DNA of 64,000 nucleotides from Tamarix chinensis. Its lineage: Eukaryota; Streptophyta; Magnoliopsida; Caryophyllales; Tamaricaceae. Shown here piece after piece: positions 26,496-38,716 of this stretch. Position numbers and translations under genes: made by a program. The stretch lies in assembly GCA_030549775.1 (NCBI GenBank), contig CM060175.1:101910922-101974921 (forward strand). The letters are read 5' to 3'. Under the pieces are notes generated by a model. It did not search any database. It had not been told where the DNA came from and saw only the letters and a list, made by a program, of their open reading frames with translations. Every line of letters starts with the position of its first letter. Position 1 is the first letter of the stretch.

Positions 26496-28572
26496 TCACT
26501 AGCCCTATAAAAGAGACTTTGTCCCTAATGTCAACAAGTCAAGGTTGGAAAATAAAAGAAAAAAAAGGATGTAAGAAAAGGTAATCGTGGTGAATAATTC
26601 CAAGGGAGTTGATATTATGTTATCGGTTACTACCCTCTTAAAAGAGATAGAACCCCAAAACCTAAAACACATATGTTGAAGAGCTCGAGATGTATCTCAC
26701 ACACTTCCTTTTCTATCTCACATAGTGCCTCCTATGCTCTATAACAACTCCAAAGAATATTTTTGAGTGGCATTAAGCTCGTTCAAGTATGGTGTACCTT
26801 GGTATCAATAATCTATAATGGCCTCTTCTCATAAGATAATGAATCATTAAGCTTGATTTCATTTGATCTGACCACATGTAGCTGATATACAACGTACTTT
26901 CTTAGCTACAAGATGTGGAAGCTATTATGAACTCAAGCTAACTCTAGTGGAAGTGCCAAGCGGTATGTGACCTCACTAACTTTGTTGAGAATATCATAAG
27001 GACCAATATACCTTAATCTCAACTTTCCCTTCCAACCAAATCTCTGCACCCCATTGGTGGGTGAGACCCTCAGCAATACTTTTTTCCCTGCCTCAAAACC
27101 ATCACTATGACACCTCTTATCCATATAGCTCTTTTGTCAACTTTGAGCTGGCCGCATCTTATTCTAAATCTACTAAGTCATATCCTCAATCATCTTGAGT
27201 CCAAGCACAATAGTCTCACTAATGTTGCTCCAACATAAATGTTTCTGAAATTTATGTCCATACAGTACCTCGAGGGGTGTCATGCATATACTAGCATGAT
27301 AACTATTGTTGTACAAGAGCTCCACCAAATATAGGCAATCCTCTCAACTACCCTAAAAATCTATAAAACAAGCTCATACCATGTCCTCAAGTGTATGGAT
27401 TTTTTTCTTAGTCTACCCATCTGTATCTAGAGGAAAGACAATACTCATCCCCAACTATGTGCCCATAACCTCCTGCAACTTTCCCTAGAAGTACGAAAGA
27501 AATCTCAAATCCCTATCTGAGACTATGTCAAAAGTTGTACCATGCCTGCTCATAACAAACCTCATGTAAGTGTTAGTCAACTAATCTATGCTCCAGGTAG
27601 ACTTCATTGACTCATATACTATTTATTCAGTCTAATCGTTGATGATGACCTAAAATGTGTTGCGCCCACTATGATTCCTCGATATTCTACTCGAAAAATC
27701 TAAGGAGATGGAGTCCCACTTCAATCTCGATACATCCAAAATCTAAATCAACCTTGCAATTCTATGGTGCTCTATCTTGACCTTCTAACAAGATAGTCAT
27801 CTTGCCATGAACTTCGCCACCTCTCGCTTCATGCGAGACTAACAATAAATTTGCTTAAGGTCATTGTACAACTTATCACCTCCTGAGTGAACAACATAAG
27901 GTGTATAGTGACCTTCTTTTAAATTTGGGGCTACAGATCATCACAACTCTAAGGTACACATCAATGATTCTTGTAGTAAATACTACCATTCTTATGAATT
28001 TGAAAACCCTTGGTTCAATTATCTTGTATCTTCTGTCGAATTCTCTTGAGCTTAACATCTTTAGGATGCCTAGATCACATCTCATCAAACACCGTTAGAG
28101 TAATTGTTAAAGCACTCATCTAAAACTCCAAATTTTCATGCCAGATTAGCTTTATCCATTACTTGCCAAGCTCCTCAAGCAATGGATTAGCCACTATATA
28201 AGAACTTAATGAGTGTGATGTCTTCCTTCTTAAGGGCATCTGTAATGATAATGGTATTACTCTTATGGTAGATAAAATTAATATTATAGTCCTTCACCAA
28301 CCCTAGCTACCTCCTTTTACTCATATCCAAATCCTTTTGAGTGAATATATACTTGTGGTTCTTATGGTCGGTGAAGAATATGCATTGGGTCCCTTACATG
28401 TAGTGCCTTCAAATCTTTAATGCAAAGACAACTATGATTAAATCCTAATCATGCATTGTGTAGTTCTCCTCATGTTGATTCAATTAGTAGGAAGCATAGG
28501 CGACTACCTTACCACATTGCATCAACACTTAACCCAATACATGCTTTAATGCATCACTTAACCCAATACACA
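26496..28572 (-). pseudogene. Chromovirus integrase and RNase H, decayed
   Basis: On the minus strand, 28,560-28,250 reads VVAYASY, LNQHEENYTMHD and FFTDHKNHKYIFTQKDLDMS, the RNase H / pol connection block of Ty3/gypsy elements. From 27,900 downward come HSGGDKLYNDLKQIY (zinc-finger side of integrase) and fragments of the core. At 27,124-26,933 there is KVLLRVSPTNGVQRFGWKGK then LRLRYIGPYDILNKV, the integrase C-terminal GPY/F module. This order and the GPY/F motif indicate a chromovirus, probably of the Tekay/Del type. Stops and shifts occur throughout, so it is inactive. It joins 33,721-35,358 across an inserted LTR. Confidence 0.85.
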
Positions 28573-30775
28573 TGTAATTCCCCAAAATTTTAGAAAACCT
28601 ATAATTTAATAAATAGCTTTTATTTGAAATAAATTAGCTTTTAAAATTATTAAGTTTAATTATTTTATGGATTTTTGAGTATATAAATTTGGATAGGAAT
28701 ATTTAATAAATTTAAAATAAATATTTTGTTATTTTATCATACTTTTTTACTTAAATAATTTTCCAAACTAATATTTTACTAAAATTATCCTTTTTTAAAC
28801 CAATATATTAAATTATACTGAATTAAATTAAATAATTTCTCAAAAATATTACATTTTATTATTTTATAAATTAAATCATTTTATTCTTCCTATTTTTCCT
28901 TTTTCCTCTTTTCCCTTTTTCTCGTTTTTTTTCTTTCTTTTCTTTTCCTTTTTTTTCCTCCTTCGGGCCGCCCACACCAGGTCTGCTCCCTCCTCCCCCT
29001 ACGCTTGGGCCTCCGGCCCACTCCCTTCCCTACTCTCCTTTCCCCCAGTGTAGCAACCCAGCCCAGCTCCCCCTCTTTTCTTTCCTTCCTTTCTCCCCTG
29101 GACTTGGCCGGCCCAATTCTTCTTCTTTTTTTCTTTCCCCTACGTCGGCCTGCTCCCCTTCCTTTCTTCCTGCTTCTTCTGCCTTGACCCAGCACGCCCC
29201 CGACCCGTCGTCATCGCCATATCTGCCAGCTCTGGCACGCCGGCCACCGCCTGCTGCCACCACCTACCACCGCTGCAACCCTCTCTCTCTCTCTCTCTCT
29301 CCCTCCCTCCCTCCTTTTTTTCACCATTTTGGACCCAACCGGCCATGCACTCCTCCTCACGCATGACCTCCCTTTCCCTTCTTCCCCTCCCTCTCCCTGC
29401 CACCGACTGGCCACCTATCCCCTATCCTCCCTCTTCTTTTTCTTCTCCTCTTCAACCCTTTTTCTGCCCCATTTTTTGAGCTCCATACCTTATCCGACCT
29501 CCCTCTTCTCCCTTTCTTCTCCTCCCTCTTTCCTCCCTATTTTGGCTACGCCGCCGCCCTCCGCCACTTCAACTGCCTCACCAACCACCTACACCACTTT
29601 ATGCACCCTTCTACTCCCGCCATGCACCACCACAACACCGTCCAAGCCACCCCGCAGCTCCTTCTTCCTCCCCTCTTCTTTTTCTCCCCATTTTCTCCTT
29701 TCTCGGTAGCTCCCCTACAACCCCACCATTCGCCGCCATCTGGCCGCCTCTATCACTACCCAAACCACCAATCCACTCCCTACAACCTCCTCTACCACCC
29801 CACACCTCCTTTTGCTGAAAACAACCCCCAAACCCCTCCATTTCCCCCTATCTTTTCCTTCCTTCTCAGCTCGGTCCACTCCTACAAGCTGCAGCCCACT
29901 TTGCGGCCTCACCGCCGCTGCCCTTAGCCGACAAAAACCCATCCCCAACCGCCACCTACACCCCCTCTTCACTCCTGCACCCTTCCCTTGCCTCCAATCC
30001 TCCCCCATCTACCTTCTTTCCTAGCCTAAAGACCCCAACCCGAAAATAGCCATTATTCCTCTCCTTCACCCCCCTTCGAGCTTTCCTCCTTTTTATTTTG
30101 CATGCAGCTCATGCTGCATGAGCAGGATGAGCTGCTGCATGCCTTAGTATTTTAGTACAAAAATTTTAAGGTATAATAGCATTTTAAGTTAAGTGTTTCA
30201 TTAATTAGATTTTATAAAGTTTTATGCTTTGGATTCTCATCTCTAATATGATAAGTTTTGATACTACTTTTAGGTGTTGATTTTGTTATCTAAAGGTTGA
30301 ATCTTTAACTGAGATACCGGTAAGGTTCGTTTTTGCGGGAATTAATGTAATCGTTAAACCCCACTTAAACGCATGGATAAAATTATGTTAGCACATTAGG
30401 ATTTTTAATATGTTATTATGCTTGATATTTGTGGTTTAATATATATATATATATGCTTGTATTGATTGATAAAAAGGAAAGTATGCTAGTTTATATGTCA
30501 TGTGTGGAAATGTTGCTTAAGGGAAGAGTTTGATTATTAATGAAAGTGTTAAGTACTTATCCATGTTATTTTATGTTATTGTAAACATTTATGCATGAAT
30601 AATATTATTATAAGCCCTAGGGGAATTTTAGTAATATATATATTGTGCAAGAATGTGGCCTAATATGTGTGGGTGATGAGGAGTATTATGTGAAATATAA
30701 TAGTTGGTGGAATTGGGATGAGGAGAGTGGTGTATTAATATTAATATTCATGTAGTGATGATAACTTAATAAAAG

Positions 30776-31930
30776 TGGTATAATAAAAGGGCAAGATGGT
30801 AAATTTATAAGAAAAGGGCATTATGGTAATTTTAGAGGAGAAGGGCAAAATGGTAAATTGTAAGTAAAAGGGTATTATAGTAATTTTGGGAGTAAAGGGT
30901 AAAGTGGTAATTTTGGAAGTAAGGGGGTAATATGGTAATTTTGGAAGAGAAGGGTAAAATGGTAATTTTGTAAGAAAAGAGAAAAATGGTAATTTTGGAT
31001 GTAAAAGGGTAAAATAGTAATTTGCAAGTAAAAGGGTATTATAATAATTTTATAAGTAGAAGGGTGAAACAGTAATTTTAGAAATAAGGGGCAAAATGGT
31101 AAATTACAAGTAAAAAGGGGTATTAAGGTAATTATAAATATGGAGAAGGGTAAATTGGTAATTATAATTATGGAGAAGGGTAAATTAATAATTATAAATA
31201 TAGAGAAGGGTAAATTAATAATTATAAATATGGAGAAGGGTAAATTGGTAATTATAATTATGGAGAAGGGTAAATTGGGAATTGTAATTATGGAGAAGGG
31301 TAATTTGGTATTTATAATAATGGAGAAGGGTAAAACGGTAATTATAACAATTGAGAAGGGTAAAATGGTAATTATGATAATGGAGAAGGGTAATTTGGTA
31401 ATTTAACCAACAGAAGGGTAATTTGGTAATTTTGATAATGGATAAGGGTAATTTGGTAATTCTAATAATGGATAAGGGTAATCTGGCAATTATGAGATTG
31501 TAGAAGGGTAATTTGGTAATTTATCCATCTGAAGGGGCAATTCGGTAATTATGATAAGGGAGAATGGTAATTTGGTAATTTAACCAACTAAAGGGTAATT
31601 TGGTAATTATTTAACCAACTAAAGGGGAAAATTGGTAATCATGATAATGAAGAAGGGTAATTTGATAATTTATCCAACTTAAGGGCAATTTAGTAATTAT
31701 AACAAAGGAGAAGGGCAATACAGTAATCTAACCAACCAAATGGGAAATATGTTAAGTGTAACAATTATGAAGGGTGAATAGTGATCTAAAAAGCATAGGA
31801 GATAACTTGATAACCTAAACCGAGTAAGGGGTAATTTGGTAATTATGTAACATGAAAGATGATATGGTAAATTGGTAAGTAAGGAAGGGATGGCTTAATA
31901 ACTATACAAGTAAGGGGTAAATCAGTGATT
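30776..31930 (+). repeat. Minisatellite, 30-bp unit
   Basis: More than thirty units. Between 31,140 and 31,400 they are exactly 30 bp (ATGGAGAAGGGTAAATTGGT plus AATTATAATT). Elsewhere they vary from 27 to 35 bp. The open frame across the regular part (repeating M-E-K-G-K-L) is a by-product of the period. Confidence 0.9.
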
Positions 31931-32639
31931 CATATCTAAAATGTTGAGGGGACACTGGAGGTTCGTAATAAGACTCAAATAACACTTAATAGTAAGGTAA
32001 GAGTATTTGACGATTAATGAGTATCACGAGAACAAATCCTAAATCAGAATTGGATAAGATTATAATGGCCTTATTGATTTTCTCTGTGTTATCTTGGATA
32101 ACTGTATGAATAAGAAATGCTTAATGATACCAGAATGATTGAAAGTGAATAAGTATATGATTATTGTGCTTTTTCGTGATCACCTTAATTAAGACACTAA
32201 TACTTACAGTAAAAGACCTCGAGATTGGGAATGGTAGTTCTTTAGGGGTCGCTACCCTAAAGACGTGGTTTAGCCCACGATTATTCTGGTATTTGCTGGT
32301 GTGCCTTTGTGCCCCAGTCAGGCCCTATATCTTACTCTATCTAACTCTACGGACCTATTTAGGGGGTATACATACTTATGGATTAAGTGTCCTTGTCGGT
32401 AGGGTACTGAGTAGCTTTATACACCAGTACGACGGGGGTACCTTTGTGTCCCTGGTTTGATGGTTAAAGGGTACTGAGTAGCTTGTATGCACCAGTATGA
32501 CTGGTGTACCTTTGTGTCTTGGGTTCTTGATCTCCCGTCCAAGGCAAATAAATAGAATAGTTGTGCTGATTAAAAAAGGAAAAACACTAATCATAAAAAT
32601 GAAAGATTAATGAGACGGCCCCAGTTGAATTATGATATT

Positions 32640-33030
32640 GAATACCGATCCACCGGTTATAATAGTGGCCCAGGAGCGTGTTGCCCTAGCAGGTGTTTAT
32701 GAGTATCAATCCACCGAATATAATAGTGGCCCAGGAGTGTGTTGCCCTGGAAGATGATTATGAGTACCGATCCACCGGATATAATAGTGGCCCAGGAGTG
32801 TGTTGCCCTAGATGATATTGATATATATTCCGATCCACCGGCAATAATAGTGGGGGTCCCGAGCTCAATAAAACCAGTCATGGATGTGAATAAAGTTATG
32901 AAAAAGTACTTATCAATTATAGTAGAACACTATGTGAGTTGGGGCCAGACTGGTCCACCGGTGAATAATAGTGGCCATGAGCGTTTTTTCCTGCATGACC
33001 GGTCCACCGGCTATAATAGTGGAGTTCTCG
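32640..33030 (+). repeat. About 60-bp repeats with CCACCGG...ATAATAGTGG inverted repeats
   Basis: At least four units: GATCCACCGGTTATAATAG, TGGCCCAGGAGTGTGTTGCC and a spacer, spaced close to 60 bp, then two more degenerate copies. The ends CCAC and GTGG can pair around an AT-rich loop. Confidence 0.8.
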
Positions 33031-33720
33031 CACTCACATGGATATAAATCTGATAGATGATTGAATAAAGACGGACTAATGGCTTAAGGCCCGAATTATT
33101 GATTTTGCACTATGACATGACTTAAGTCCCAGAAGTATTGATTGTACATTCTGACTTATTAATAATTGATAGACTTGTTAAGTATATGATTGTGGTGCAC
33201 GTATTTCTTGTTATATATGTATATAGCTTTGTTTCATGTGTTGCATTGCGGGCCTACTTTTAAGTGTGTTTTTAAAGGGTTACTCAGTACCATAGTACTA
33301 AAGGGTTCCATTCGTGGGGTCCCTGCCTATTCAATGGGTAGCGTCTCTTGCAGGTGTTTTCAGGTGCTATTCAAGTGGGCAACGGGAAAGAGCGTAAGGA
33401 TTATCTGGACTTTTAGGGTTTCATCCTTCCTCTTATAATGTCTGATTTAAATGTAATCTTTGATCTTGTAACCACCATTGGTGGATTATATTCTTATAAG
33501 ATGTTTACTTGCGCTACTCTAATTTAAATATGGTTTGGATTTCTAGTAATTGGTATTTTACTCTTTAGCCTTAGCACTTGGTATTGGAACGGTATGAGTG
33601 AACCGGTTTGGTACTAAGTGTGGTGGTAATATCCCCATAATTCATAGTTTTGTAATATGCTTCCACTAACTCTTTTAAATAAAATGAAAATTTTCAGTAG
33701 TGAATTTTGGGGGTGTTACA

Positions 33721-35358
33721 ACATGCTTTAATGCATCACTAAAGACCTCGAACCCATTTAATCCTGCTAGTAGATTCAAAATCAATGTTGTGGTCAGACT
33801 CCACTTTAACTCCTGAAATACTACCTCACATATATCATCCCACTACAACATAGTATTCTTTTTTAGAAGGTTTGTCAAGATACAAGCTAAATTTGAAAAG
33901 TCCTAAACAAAGCGCCTGTAGGACCCAACCAAACCCAAGAAAATACGAACCTCGGAAACACTAGTGGGTGCCTTCCACTAGTTAACTACAACAATGTTTT
34001 CTAGATATATGATGACTATTCCTGTTGAAATGACAATTCCCATAAAGGTAAACTCCTAAAGCCAAAACTCACAATTAGAAAGTTTGACATATAGTCTGTG
34101 CTATCTAAGGAGGAAAAAATGGTGCAAGGATGTTATTTATGATCCTTTCTACTCCGTCAATGAATACCACCATAAACTAATCAAGGAAATTTAGAAAATC
34201 CTCATCATCAAATCTATAAATACAGCAGAAGCATGGGTGATCCAAAAAGGCATCACTGTGAACTCATTGTACCCAAACCATGTCCTAAAGGTCATCTTCA
34301 TGATATTCACATCTATAATGCGTAATTGGTGATAAACTGACCTCAAATGATCTTCAAGAACATTACAACACCCCAAAGCTAGCCAAACATGTCATGGATC
34401 CTCAAAAGTAGATATTGGTTCTTCACCTTCAACTGGTTCAAGCCGTTATAATTGATTCACAGACGAAGGCTCCCATACTTCTTCTTCACAAAAAAAACTG
34501 ATGCTCCCCATAGAAGCACACTAGGATCATGCTAAAGTCATGTAGTCTAAACCCTACGAGGTCTACAGGATACTTGCGTATGCCAATAACTAAGGCTATG
34601 CCTTTATATAAACTAATACATGAAATCCTATCCTCAAAAGGTAGTACAACAAAGGTGAATTTACTGGCAAGTGGCAACAATGAAGCTTTAATAACAAAAG
34701 TGATAAACACGAAGGAATAAGATGCACTAGAATCAAAGAGCACCAGATATCAAAGTGAAGAGACAACAAACATACTAATGACAACATTATACTATTTAAT
34801 CACATTTAAGTGGGTGCCTAATGGGACTACTAGCACATTGCTAGATCCCTATATTGAATAAAAGGTGCAAGGTTACTAAGCTAACTATTGATTAGTTTTG
34901 GCTGGCCCCATTGAGGTGGAACTTTGGGAGTCTACCGAGGATGAGTCATTGTGCCTTGAGAATGGGTTGGCACCAGTTGAGAAAAACTGGAACTATATTT
35001 CCCTAGTCTACCATAAATCCTACACTACACCTTGTTCCCAACACAATCTAACCCTAGATGATTTGACCCAAAAATTCCTCTCAGAATGAGGTTAGCTAAA
35101 TTGACCTCTAAAATTAGTTATGGACCCTTCTGATTTACCACCCTCAGTGCATACCCTCTTATCACTCCTATGATGTTGATCACCCTCAAATCTTTTCTTT
35201 CCCCCCAAATTGGGAACCCCGAGCATAGATACCACGAGAAACCTTGAATTCCTTATACTGACCAAATTTGGTACGGTAGCTAAAACCAACAACTCCTAGA
35301 ATATATTGACAAGGCCTAAACGAAGCTTGTGGGCCTTTATATCCTCGCTTACATGCAT
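33721..35358 (-). pseudogene. Chromovirus gag end, protease and reverse transcriptase, decayed
   Basis: On the minus strand, 35,340-35,150 is the tail of gag (EDIKAHKLRLGL). At 34,790-34,510 lies a retropepsin segment (VLFDSSASYSFVFI, then RKYPVDLVGFRLHDFSMILV). The usual D-S-G-A-S reads D-S-S-A-S here. At 34,376-34,191 is reverse transcriptase ([10 protein letters not shown], then [17 protein letters not shown]). From 34,000 to 33,730 comes the RT/RNase H link (VRIFLGLVGSYRRFV, then FSDALKHV). The conserved Gly of the PFGL motif is replaced by Trp, and many stops are present. The first part of gag lies at 42,273-43,027 beyond an inserted LTR. Confidence 0.85.
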
Positions 35359-36641
35359 TGTAGTATCTTAAAATTTATTACTGATTTTTTTATAGAAGCT
35401 AAACATAAATAAATTGGTTGTTGCCACCATTTAAATACAAGCCTAGTTTAGCATGCCATTATCTTATCTGATACAAGGGAAAATGTTATGAATGCCAAAT
35501 AAGATATTAGAGAATAAGAGAGAGATTTCATAAATCATAGAAGAGTTTGGAGATAAACTCATAGTACAAGATAATTAAAATACAACAAAAGGAATCTTAT
35601 GAGACCAAGAGTCCATAGGGTATCAATTTTTTTGCTAACTATTGGATAATGTAGGCTTTGCACCCAAGCTCAACAATATAATCACTCCTCTACAGGTAGT
35701 GCATCAAATTTAGCAAAGTTATCATCAAGAACCTACACATCAACGATTAGGTCATATGCTTGTGGAAATGAGTAACACTCATAAAAAGGATAGTCAATAC
35801 TTGTATATTGCGTATGTTAATAATACACATCACAAGAAAGCGACATGCATAACACATAAAGTTACATGAAGGACGTCTATACATGCACCATTTTTTTTAT
35901 AAGAGGTGATTCTAGAAGAACCACATTAGGTTTCCTTATTAGATGACCAAACATTTCCATTCACTTAGTCACTTGAGTTCAAGGCCGATAATCACCCACC
36001 TTGCACAAACACTTCACAAGTCCTAACTATCATCATACTTTCAACATCAACATATCCACAATAATCATACTTAATCACATGTATGTACCCTGAAATATGA
36101 CCTTATTAAATTAACACGATACACCAAAATATTATAGATTTTGTGACAAATCCTAGCAAGGCCAATAGGGATATATCATATAAATCATGGAGACAAATAA
36201 ATTTATAGTTTCATAATATAATTCAAGGATGTAAATTTGAGTAACCCTACATAATATTTATAACAATCAAGATATGATAACATGGTCTTGCAAAGAAAAA
36301 AAACATAATATCAATAACTTATTCTAAGACATGTATGCTTACTGAACACACCTCAATTCTCTAAGCAATAATACTCCAAATCACTTACCTCCAAAACCAT
36401 TATATGATCATCTAAAAGTCAAAGAAAAAAATGGGTTAGAGTGTATAGAAAATTAATGAGGAAATTTAAGGCAATGGAGGAGGAGAAAAGAAGAGAACAG
36501 AAGGAGCAAATGATGAGCTAGTTGTGTGAACAAAGGGCGGTGTTTTTCTTTTGTGAGTACTTGACACAACAAGGGGGAGAATGTGAGCCACTCACGTTAC
36601 AAAAGGAACAACAAGAAGCTTGTATGTTTCTAGGGGTTTGT
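35359..36641 (-). mobile_element. 3' part of a minus LTR inserted in chromovirus gag
   Basis: The left edge TGTAGTATCTTAAAATTTAT is the complement of a degraded LTR end. The text at 35,600-35,800 (CCAAGAGTCC, GGAAATGAGTAACACTCATA) matches 23,660-23,870 in the chromovirus 3' LTR. It is cut at 36,642 by a plus-strand LTR and resumes at 41,387. Confidence 0.55.
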
Positions 36642-37382
36642 TGTAACACCCTAAAATAAATTAACCTTTATTTTTGGGTGTTTAGCCTTTTATTTGAAAC
36701 CCAACCTTAAAAACTTGGCTTAATTATTTTTGTCAACCATTGGTGCATAACCCAAAAAAATTGTTAAATAATTATCCTAATTATTCCCCCTTTCCATTTT
36801 CTTTAACCATCACCCTCAATTGTTTTTTTAGTTTGATTTTTCTAACCAGATACCCTAACCTAAACAAATTAATCCTAAACTAACACTTCACCTCCCCTCT
36901 CAGGCCAAGCCGTGCCTCACCTGCCCATTTTTATCTCCCCTAACTTCACCACTTCTCCCATCTACAATAGACCCTTTAGATCACATGTCCCTCTTACACA
37001 TGAAAACAACCTCACCAACTCCTTTTCCCATCCTTTTTTTTCCTTCGTACACCAACACCGCCTACTTAAACTTTTCTCCCTCCTTCTTTTCCTTTTGTTT
37101 GACCAAGCTAAATGTCCTCTACTTATAGATTTTTATACGCAGCACACAACCACCCTCTCATACACCACCAGTCACTTAGCTCCATTTTCTTTATTGTCTA
37201 GAACCAACTCTCTCTCCCCATCATTCATTCTTTTCTTGGTCATTTCCACCACCCACCACCATCCATCCTTGTATGTCCATTACCACCACCCAACCACCTT
37301 CATTGGTTCTCTTATTCTCAACCTTAATAGATCCAACACCCCCTCACCGTCAACCCTCCTCCAATCACTCACACTAACAACC
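36642..37382 (+). mobile_element. 5' part of a plus LTR (continues at 38,717)
   Basis: It begins TGTAACACCCTAAAATAAAT with a leader and C/T-rich tract. The whole plus LTR runs 36,642-41,386 with flanking TTTGT (left) and CTTGT (right), four of five bases shared. It was later hit by an Athila-type LTR at 37,383. Confidence 0.7.
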
Positions 37383-38716
37383 TGATGTACCCTAACTACA
37401 AGCACACGGTATTGAAGTAGTAATTAAGGTTGATCCCACAATGACTAGGGATCAAGCATGGGAACAAAATCAGATCTATTTATGTTTAAGTAATCAAAAT
37501 ATGAGAAGAATACTATCTACGAAGATTAACACAGATTAAATAGGTAAATCAAAGATCAAAGAATCAATGCACAAACTTAGATCAAATCAAATTAATTAGC
37601 TAAGGCTTAGTTTGATAAGACCGACCCTTTAATGAAATTGATACTCTACCGATTCCCCATTAATAATCAATCAATCAAAATTGCCAATGAGGATGTAAAG
37701 CGGAATACTTTCTCAAGCGATTGTGCCCTATCATCTACTAAGTCTCATCTATCTCTAGAATAAAATTAAATAATAGTTGATGCATTAATACTTGTAAATA
37801 ATTCCTCCCCACTGTTGTAGTAATTAAATCAATGTATCTTGACTTCTATATTAGATTACTAATTACATTATTATATCTAATTATGATTTATTCTCTCAAA
37901 TCTCACCAAAATTAATCAATATTGGAACCTAGCCGGAATTCCAATCACAAACATGAAAAATAATAACATAACACAATTGATTGAAGTAGAAATGGAACTG
38001 TAAAACAATCAATCACATTAGGATCGGGGTATCTCCCGTCTTCTTAGCACAGAAAAGAAATTAGTTACTCATTCTTATACAGATCAACTCAATTAAATTA
38101 AAAGCATTCATTTTTAACAAATAAAAAGGGAAAGAGAACACCTCCAATGGTTGAGTTATATACAATATTAAATGAAGACCTTTAAAACTTAGAGATTACA
38201 ATGGAAATTAAAGCTATGTAAGGGGAAAAGAAAAGAGATATGAGAGGTTGAATTGGCGGCTGAGGGTTCATGAGAAGAAGTCCACCAAAACCCTCACTAA
38301 TCTCCCTTAAATAAACCCATTAAAATAATAGAATTTGTAATAACTAGCATCGACACGGGCGTGCCAATCAACATGGGCCCCGTGTTGATTCCAAATTTCT
38401 AATATTTTTGGTTTTAGCATGGCATAGGCATGGCCAACACCACAAATTCCCCGTGTTTGCTCTCTATTAGGTCGTGGGCTTTACCACAACCTGCCCGTGT
38501 TGATCTTCTACCCTCTTCTCTTCTTCTATGCATTTATCTGGCTTCTAAACGATGTGTCTAGCTTTTCTTAACCTCAATTTTCCTTTGAAAACCTATAAAA
38601 TATAGCTAAAAGCAGTAAACACGAACAAATGGCCAAGACTATGCATAAAACGTAACAAAATCCATGAAATATGAATCAATAAACACCTAATTTGAATGTT
38701 AAAAACACACTCATCA
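37383..38716 (-). mobile_element. Solo LTR of an Athila/Tat-type element with intact target duplication
   Basis: Plus-strand edges are TGATGTACCCTAACTACAAG and AACACACTCATCA. The perfect 5-bp direct repeat CAACC flanks both sides (37,378-37,382 and 38,717-38,721), and the C-rich sequence of the host LTR continues across. Length is 1,334 bp. It contains a GACACGGGCGTGCC segment near 38,350 typical of this LTR type. The intact duplication suggests it is among the younger insertions here. Confidence 0.85.

Larger units (their letters stand above)
28573..33720 (+). mobile_element. Complete 5.1-kb non-coding solo LTR inside RNase H
   Basis: It begins TGTAATTCCCCAAAATTTTAG and ends GAATTTTGGGGGTGTTACA (5,148 bp). 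Parts: leader, pyrimidine tract (28,880-30,090), 43-nt inverted repeat (30,100-30,142), 30-bp minisatellite (30,776-31,930), CTTTAGGG hairpin (32,240-32,262), CCACCGG repeats (32,640-33,030) and stem-loop (33,575-33,620). There is no gag or pol. Flanking bases ACACA and ACATG match at three of five positions, and the left flank carries a local doubling of the target. The interrupted reading (SDALKHV then VVAYAS) shows exactly where it landed. Confidence 0.8.

Noticed and set aside
31140..31406. Repeating M-E-K-G-K-L frame
   Set aside because: By-product of an exact 30-bp minisatellite inside an LTR.
30776..31930. CRISPR-like regular repeats
   Set aside because: The repeats run head to tail with no unique spacers, in a plant genome. 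It is a minisatellite.
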